Part shown: positions 6,076-9,620 of the stretch, in pieces
Position numbering within the stretch: position 1 is the stretch's first letter
Layout: each line of letters opens with the position of its first letter
NCBI GenBank assembly: GCA_944391545.1
Contig: CALXTZ010000050.1
Span: forward strand, 1-9,620
Length of the DNA: 9,620 nt
Source: an uncultured Alphaproteobacteria bacterium
GTDB taxonomy: Bacteria > Pseudomonadota > Alphaproteobacteria > CAAHEQ01 > UBA3637
Direction of reading: 5' to 3'
Position numbers and translations under genes: made by a program
The notes under the pieces: model-generated
The model's input: the letters and a program-made list of their open reading frames with translations, nothing else
Databases searched by the model: none
Told to the model about the DNA's origin: nothing

Positions 6076-7085
6076 TACCGGCGGCGGTCGGTGCTTTTGT
6101 GCCGTCCGAAACGTTTGCGCCGATTGTCAGCGCCGTCATGCCGTCTGTTGTAACGATTTTAACCGGTAGTGAAGCCATTCAAATTCCCGATGAGACGACT
6201 CGCATTGAACAGACTTTGGAAAACCGCCGAATCGGATCCGGATTTATTTTGGACACGGACGGGCATATTTTGACAAATAATCATGTCATCGGCCAAAGCG
6301 ATTATATTTATGTGGAACTTGCCGATGAAACGATTTTAAAGGCTTTTGTCATCGGCCGAGACCCACAAACTGATATTGCTTTGCTAAAAGTCAAAACCGA
6401 TGAGCAGCTGACACCGGTTTTATGGGCTGATTCCAACACTGTCCAAGTCGGCGATTGGGTCATTGCCGCCGGCAATCCGTTCGGGTTGGGGCCGACCGTT
6501 TCGGCCGGTATCATTTCGGCGCGTTCTCGAGATTTGTCCTTCGGCGCTTATGATGATTTTTTACAAACGGATGCAGCCATTCACCAAGGGCTTTCAGGCG
6601 GTCCTTTGTTTAATTTGGACGGACGGGTTATCGGCATGAATACCGCTTTGTTCGCCCCCAAAGGTGAAAATATGGGGCTTAATTTTGCTATTCCGTCTAA
6701 TACAATTTTATGGGTCAAAGAAGCGTTGTTGAAAGAAGGCGTCGTCCGACGCGGCAAACTGGGGCTGACAATTCAAAATGTTCCCGAAGACATTCGCCGG
6801 ACGTTGAATTTGTCTCAAAACGCGGGCGCTTATGTGGCTCAAGTGGATGCCGACGGGCCCGCTCATCAGGCCGGCTTACAAGAAGGCGACGTCATCGTTT
6901 CAGTCAACCAAATCCCCATTACCCAAACGAAAATGGTTTCTCGACTAACGGCACAACTGCCCATCGGTCAAACCATTCCAATCGATGTTTATCGCGGCCA
7001 AGTCCGCCATACATTGACATTAATTGTGGCAGAAAAAGAAATTCCGCCCTTGTCCGAACCCAAAGAGGAAGCTCATGCGCATTGA
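6027..7085 (+). CDS. periplasmic HtrA/Deg-type serine protease with one PDZ domain
   Basis: 352 residues. The N-terminus has a signal sequence (basic R3/K6, hydrophobic about 7-22, possible cut after VGA at 23), so the enzyme is exported or anchored in the inner membrane. The trypsin-like domain (about 28-230) has the full triad: His86 in TNNHVI, Asp116 in DPQTDIALLKV, Ser190 in GLSGGPLF, where most relatives read GNSGGPL. One PDZ domain (about 243-335, with AGLQEGDVIVSVN) follows, so the layout is DegS-like rather than the two-PDZ DegP. Such proteases remove or sense misfolded envelope proteins. ATG 6027 has AGGA (6015-6018) 8 nt upstream and is the only start that keeps the signal sequence. 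It overlaps DUF2065 by 49 bp and holC by 11 bp. degS or degP identity is not assigned. Confidence 0.93.
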   Translation: MGRCIKFFSWLWISLLIPAAVGAFVPSETFAPIVSAVMPSVVTILTGSEAIQIPDETTRIEQTLENRRIGSGFILDTDGHILTNNHVIGQSDYIYVELADETILKAFVIGRDPQTDIALLKVKTDEQLTPVLWADSNTVQVGDWVIAAGNPFGLGPTVSAGIISARSRDLSFGAYDDFLQTDAAIHQGLSGGPLFNLDGRVIGMNTALFAPKGENMGLNFAIPSNTILWVKEALLKEGVVRRGKLGLTIQNVPEDIRRTLNLSQNAGAYVAQVDADGPAHQAGLQEGDVIVSVNQIPITQTKMVSRLTAQLPIGQTIPIDVYRGQVRHTLTLIVAEKEIPPLSEPKEEAHAH

Positions 7086-7524
7086 TTTTTATCATTTGGA
7101 AACAACGCCGCTTGACAAAGCATTGCCGGCAATTTTGGAAAAAATTTACAGCACCGGAAAGCATGCTTTGTTACGTACAGACTTACAGGAGCGGGTATCT
7201 TATATCAATTCACTGTTGTGGACGTATGATCCGAGTTCTTTTCTGCCGCATGGCGATGAAAAAGACGGTTTTGCAGACAAACAACCGATTTTTATTACAA
7301 GCAAACGTGATTTCAATCCAAACCAAGCCCAATATTTAGTGTTGATTGATGGCGAACCCGTGCAGGAAAATGATTCCTTTGAACGGGTGTTTTATTTTTT
7401 CAACGGTTTAGATGAAGACGCTTTAACAAAAGCCCGAGACCAATGGAAGTCATTGAAATTTCGGGGCTTTGAGTTACATTATTGGCAACAGACACCGGCC
7501 GGCCGGTGGGAACAAAAAGATTAA
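7075..7524 (+). CDS. holC: DNA polymerase III chi subunit
   Basis: 149 residues, usual for chi. Chi links the clamp loader (through psi) to single-stranded-DNA-binding protein and helps hand the primer to the polymerase. Family features: MRIDFYHLETTPLDKALPAILEKIY at the start, the basic patch after KHALLRTD, LWTYDPSSFLPHG (the classic LWT...FLPHG motif at about 42-54), then LVLIDG, ERVFYFFNG and the final helix with ARDQWK. ATG 7075 is chosen over upstream in-frame codons because AGAGGAA (7064-7070) is well placed and the N-terminus then fits the family. It overlaps the protease gene by 11 bp as the last gene of the operon, and its TAA shares bases with the stop of the converging ankyrin gene. 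No plus-strand terminator is seen right after it. Confidence 0.94.
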   Translation: MRIDFYHLETTPLDKALPAILEKIYSTGKHALLRTDLQERVSYINSLLWTYDPSSFLPHGDEKDGFADKQPIFITSKRDFNPNQAQYLVLIDGEPVQENDSFERVFYFFNGLDEDALTKARDQWKSLKFRGFELHYWQQTPAGRWEQKD

Positions 7525-8273
7525 CACCGTGCGTGTGCCGTTTGCAAAGAATCGCGTTTCAGCCGGAACGGATCGGTGTGCGTGCCGATGCTGACCGTCC
7601 GCAATTTAGACGCTAATTTCATATGGCCGTTTGATTTGGCATAATCGGCAGCCGTTTTTCCGTGCAGCATGTACGCGGGATGCGCTTTGTATCCCAATAA
7701 AATCCGAACGATATCTTCATATCCCTGATGAGCGGCCACCATCAACGGAGACAGCCCCAGCGTGTTGGTTTGGTTAACAACGGACGGTTCTCTTTTTAAA
7801 ATTTCGCAAACAGTCGATGTGTTTCCTTTCAAACAAGCAAACAACAAAGGATGATCTCCTTCCAAATTTTGTTGCTTCAAGTCCGCAACCGGTATCAACA
7901 CCTGAATCATTTCCGAATTGTTCGCACAAATGGCTGCCTCCAACGGGGAAAAGTATCCTTTTGCCCGATTATTGGGATCTGCGCCCATTTGCATCAACAA
8001 GCAAGCCATTTGATTGTAATGACGAAAAATCGCTTCAACTAACGGCGTTTCGTTGCGTACCACCGGATCCGAACAATCTAAGATACCCTCGTCTTTAAAG
8101 GTTTTTGCATAAAAATAGGCATTCTTCAAATTATTTTCACAAACTGCTTCCATTAAAGGATTCCTCAATATGGGCGGACGCACGCCATGCGCTTCGTCAA
8201 GTCTTTCAGAATTAATACAATATAACTCAGGGAAAAAATGCTGATTGATTGTTTTTTTGGCTTCTTCTGACAT
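7521..8273 (-). CDS. ankyrin-repeat protein
   Basis: 250 residues with about six ankyrin repeats: roughly 38-68 (NPLMEAVCENNLKNAYF), 74-102 (TPLVEAIFRHYNQMACLLMQMGADPNNR), 107-135 (SPLEAAICANNSEMIQVLI), 140-169 (HPLLFACLKGNTSTVCEIL), 173-200 (SPLMVAAHQGYEDIVRILL) and 204-225 (KTAADYAKSNGHMKLASKL). Ankyrin stacks bind other proteins, and no catalytic domain is attached. About 35 residues precede and 25 follow the stack; the basic tail (KLRTVSIGTHTDPFRLKRDS) is the only distinct end. There is no signal peptide. In host-associated alphaproteobacteria such proteins are sometimes secreted effectors, but nothing in this sequence shows secretion. The start is set by a perfect AGGAGG at 8280-8285, 6 nt upstream. 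It has its own promoter and converges on holC with a 4-bp overlap. Confidence 0.9.
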   Translation of the reverse strand: MSEEAKKTINQHFFPELYCINSERLDEAHGVRPPILRNPLMEAVCENNLKNAYFYAKTFKDEGILDCSDPVVRNETPLVEAIFRHYNQMACLLMQMGADPNNRAKGYFSPLEAAICANNSEMIQVLIPVADLKQQNLEGDHPLLFACLKGNTSTVCEILKREPSVVNQTNTLGLSPLMVAAHQGYEDIVRILLGYKAHPAYMLHGKTAADYAKSNGHMKLASKLRTVSIGTHTDPFRLKRDSLQTAHARC

Positions 8274-8304
8274 AAAAAACCTCCTCTTTTAACATGAGCT
8301 TTTT

Positions 8305-8332
8305 ATTTTATTCCACTTTTTATTTTTGTCAA
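8305..8332 (-). promoter_or_regulatory. promoter of the ankyrin gene
   Basis: On the minus strand a perfect TTGACA (8327-8332), a 16-nt A-rich spacer and TAAAAT (8305-8310, 5/6). The start near 8298 gives a leader of about 25 nt containing the strong Shine-Dalgarno. Confidence 0.8.
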
Positions 8333-8354
8333 CATTTTTTACTCGCACTTTAAT

Positions 8355-8380
8355 AAAAGGCTGAACAATGTCAGCCTTTT
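8355..8380 (-). terminator. symmetrical terminator after the hydrolase gene
   Basis: AAAAGGCTGA (8355-8364) and TCAGCCTTTT (8371-8380) are perfect complements around a 6-nt loop, starting 2 bp past the hydrolase stop. The A/T ends provide a T-tract on both strands, so it ends the hydrolase transcript and keeps it from the ankyrin promoter; it could also work on the plus strand. Confidence 0.88.
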
Positions 8381-8382
8381 TC

Positions 8383-9075
8383 TTAACCAGCCGGAGCCGT
8401 TTTTTTCTTTTGACGATCTTTCCTTTTACCGTGGCTGGTTAACAAATCCGGCACATTGGAAAGAACAGCATCAAACACGTTCTTCAAATACCCGACATAT
8501 AGATGATCAGCCTGGGGAATTTCGACATAATTGACTTTAACCCGGCGACAGGTATCGAGTCGTTCTGCCAACGCGCGAACATCAGGCGCATTAACCACGG
8601 TGTCGGCTTCGCCCTGAATAATCAAGCCGGAAGCCGGACAAGGCGACAAAAATGAAAAATCGCACACATTAGCCGGCGGCGAAACAGCCACGAATCCATT
8701 GACGTCCGGCCGACGCATTAAAATCTGGCATCCGACCCATGCGCCGAAAGAATACCCGGCAATCCAACAATTAAATGATTCGGGATTGAGTTTTTTCAAC
8801 CAATCTAAAGCCGCCAACGTGTCTGCCATTTCATTATTGGGATCGCCGTCAAAAACGCCTTGAGATTTGCCGACGCCCCGAAAATTAAATCGCATCACGG
8901 AAAATCCCAATTTTGCAAAAGCCTGGTACAACGTGTAAACCACTTTATTGTTCATGGTGCCACCCAATTGCGGATTCGGATGCAATATTAAAGCAATCGG
9001 TGCTCCTTGAGTTGGAGCGGGAAAATATCTGGCTTCAATGCGGCCGGCCGGCCCCGTAAAAAACAATTCTGACAT
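8383..9075 (-). CDS. alpha/beta hydrolase (COG2945-like)
   Basis: 230 residues with a complete alpha/beta-hydrolase core. The nucleophile elbow is GYSFG with Ser109; the acid is probably Asp158 (IIQGEADTVVN) and the base His191 (PQADHLYVG). LHPNPQLGGTMNN (about 31-43) and MRFNFRGVGKSQG (61-73) are the oxyanion and strand-4 segments seen in the small proteobacterial group often annotated as COG2945. There is no signal peptide or lid domain, so it is a cytoplasmic esterase or hydrolase of unknown substrate. The last 15 residues are a lysine-rich tail (KRKDRQKKK) outside the fold, perhaps for contact with nucleic acid or membrane, which is speculation. The start is supported by AAAGGA (9083-9087). 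It is monocistronic between its own promoter and terminator. Confidence 0.9.
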   Translation of the reverse strand: MSELFFTGPAGRIEARYFPAPTQGAPIALILHPNPQLGGTMNNKVVYTLYQAFAKLGFSVMRFNFRGVGKSQGVFDGDPNNEMADTLAALDWLKKLNPESFNCWIAGYSFGAWVGCQILMRRPDVNGFVAVSPPANVCDFSFLSPCPASGLIIQGEADTVVNAPDVRALAERLDTCRRVKVNYVEIPQADHLYVGYLKNVFDAVLSNVPDLLTSHGKRKDRQKKKTAPAG

Positions 9076-9108
9076 TTGTTATCCTTTATACATATATCCT
9101 TATTTTGT

Positions 9109-9117
9109 ATCATAACA
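9109..9117 (-). promoter_or_regulatory. extended -10 promoter of the hydrolase gene
   Basis: On the minus strand TGTTATGAT: a TGn extension and TATGAT (9109-9114). The nearest -35-like sequence, TTGATT, is 19 nt away, so the extension probably does part of the work. Leader about 25 nt. Confidence 0.5.
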
Positions 9118-9214
9118 CAAAGCGACGGACCAAAATCAAGTAAAAAAAAATTCTTTAACAAATTTGACATGTTTTGAGTAAGAAAGGCTCTTTCCCGTAT
9201 CATTAAAAAAAGTG

Positions 9215-9243
9215 TTGACAACGGGGGATAAAAACGATATAAA
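9215..9243 (+). promoter_or_regulatory. tRNA-Met promoter
   Basis: A perfect TTGACA (9215-9220), a 17-nt spacer and TATAAA (9238-9243). The start near 9250 leaves about 8 nt of 5' leader before the mature tRNA, to be removed by RNase P. Confidence 0.9.
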
Positions 9244-9257
9244 CAGTACGTCTTGAT

Positions 9258-9334
9258 GGCGAAGTAGCTCAGGTGGCTAGAGCAGCGGAATCATAATCCG
9301 CGTGTCGGGGGTTCGAATCCCTCCTTCGCTACCA
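9258..9334 (+). tRNA. tRNA-Met (CAU), elongator type
   Basis: A full 77-nt cloverleaf. The acceptor GGCGAAG pairs with CTTCGCT (G1-U72 at the end), the D-stem is GCTC/GAGC, and the anticodon stem GCGGA/TCCGC encloses the loop ATCATAA with anticodon CAT. The T-arm is GGGGG-TTCGAAT-CCCTC, the discriminator is A and CCA is encoded. The anticodon stem lacks the three G-C pairs of the initiator (GGG/CCC), and the sequence matches the pattern of alphaproteobacterial elongator tRNA-Met. A CAT anticodon could also belong to the lysidine-modified tRNA-Ile2, but the body fits Met better. The tRNA decodes AUG inside genes. Confidence 0.95.
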
Positions 9335-9422
9335 ACATTAAAAAGCCGTCCTTTAGGGCGGTTTTTTTAATGTTTATGTCTTGGGATTTGAAGCCCCGAC
9401 ACAAAGGGGGTTCGGACGGCAG
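9316..9422. repeat. direct repeat, copy 1 (tRNA 3' end plus terminator plus flank)
   Basis: 107 bp starting in the T-loop of tRNA-Met and running past the terminator to GGACGGCAG. It is identical to 9514-9620 except at two adjacent bases (9344-9345, AG here and GA in the copy). The offset is exactly 198 bp. Confidence 0.95.
9334..9374 (+). terminator. terminator of tRNA-Met
   Basis: CCGTCC (9346-9351), TTTA loop, GGGCGG (9356-9361, one T-G pair), then seven T (9362-9368). The flanks AACATTAAAAA and TTTTTTAATGTT also pair, so the whole 41 bp is a long, nearly perfect inverted repeat. Confidence 0.92.
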
Positions 9423-9513
9423 CCGCCGGCAGACGACAGGATGCCGAAAACAGCGGCAACGTAACGTCCGCAGGACGACCCCGAGCAACGCGAGCGGGTG
9501 AACGTCAGTGAAT
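9423..9513. other. GC-rich spacer between the two direct-repeat copies
   Basis: 91 bp, clearly more GC-rich than the genes around it, with a small hairpin CGTCC-GCA-GGACG and CCCG...CGGG just after it. No start codon with a Shine-Dalgarno opens a believable gene here. Confidence 0.5.
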
Positions 9514-9532
9514 AATCCCTCCTTCGCTACCA
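9514..9532 (+). pseudogene. 19-nt duplicated 3' end of tRNA-Met
   Basis: Exact copy of the last 19 bases of the tRNA (part of the T-loop, 3' T-stem, 3' acceptor strand, discriminator A and CCA). There is no 5' part, so it cannot make a tRNA. Such fragments are typically left where an element has inserted into a tRNA gene. Confidence 0.85.
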
Positions 9533-9543
9533 ACATTAAAAGA

Positions 9544-9566
9544 CCGTCCTTTAGGGCGGTTTTTTT
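9544..9566 (+). terminator. second copy of the tRNA terminator
   Basis: CCGTCC-TTTA-GGGCGG with seven T, carried by the second repeat copy. It would catch read-through from the first or end a transcript arising in the spacer. Confidence 0.8.
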
Positions 9567-9620
9567 AATGTTTATGTCTTGGGATTTGAAGCCCCGACAC
9601 AAAGGGGGTTCGGACGGCAG

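Larger units (their letters stand above)
9514..9620. repeat. direct repeat, copy 2 (continues to the window edge)
   Basis: Same 107 bp as 9316-9422 with two adjacent differences. Because the match is still perfect at the last base of the window, the true length, and whether more copies follow, cannot be seen. Confidence 0.95.

Noticed and set aside
9291..9602. Minus-strand open frame of 103 codons ending in AKEGFEPPTRGL
   Set aside because: It is antisense to the tRNA and to the repeat. The AKEGFEPPTRG string is the well-known false peptide from tRNA 3' ends, and the internal repetition is simply the direct repeat.
9316..9620. CRISPR array
   Set aside because: Only two copies are seen, each over 100 bp, and the repeat carries a tRNA end and a terminator; unit size and content do not fit CRISPR.

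Overview
The window looks like chromosome from an uncultured, probably host-associated alphaproteobacterium. The ParC protein reads like the alphaproteobacterial type, and the elongator tRNA-Met has the U72 and T-arm usual in that class. The DUF2065 membrane protein sits next to a trypsin-like periplasmic protease, an arrangement common in proteobacteria. An ankyrin protein, ThyX and a prepilin of the G|RTLLEMLGVLAIIGV type point towards the gut or intracellular lineages. No species can be named from the sequence alone. Promoters match the TTGACA / TATAAT consensus well, and most genes have a clear Shine-Dalgarno.

Left part (1-3060, minus strand). A type IV pilin/pseudopilin-like gene runs off the left edge (1-500). 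Upstream of it, a run of 14 G (minus strand) lies between a perfect -35 box and the best -10 box, which is the layout of a phase-variable promoter. A perfect 12-bp palindrome is embedded in frame in the prepilin leader. A 340-bp gap with hairpins and a terminator-like element separates this gene from parC (844-3060), which has its own terminator and promoter.

Middle (3061-5165). cspA (3291-3500, plus) has a long leader and a strong terminator. Facing it are two tandem minus-strand paralogues (3569-4312 and 4352-5104). They share an N-terminal Cys/His metal-site-like motif and a C-terminal LLKNVRxEM block. I do not recognise the family. The upstream copy has an ordinary promoter and Shine-Dalgarno. 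The downstream copy has an almost perfect promoter placed so that its mRNA would be nearly leaderless.

Plus-strand operon (5216-7524). thyX, a DUF2065 small membrane protein, an HtrA/Deg-type serine protease and holC (DNA polymerase III chi) overlap one another by 4, 49 and 11 bp, so they are almost certainly co-transcribed. Two of them concern DNA synthesis (dTMP supply, replisome) and two concern the envelope.

Right part (7521-9620). A six-repeat ankyrin protein (minus) converges on holC and shares its stop-codon bases. An alpha/beta hydrolase (minus) follows, with a symmetrical terminator between the two. On the plus strand a textbook promoter drives an elongator tRNA-Met (CAU) followed by a terminator. 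The last 19 nt of the tRNA, the terminator and about 60 further bases are repeated 198 bp downstream with only two differences, and the repeat continues to the window edge. This is either an att-like trace of integration at the tRNA or the start of a tandem array.
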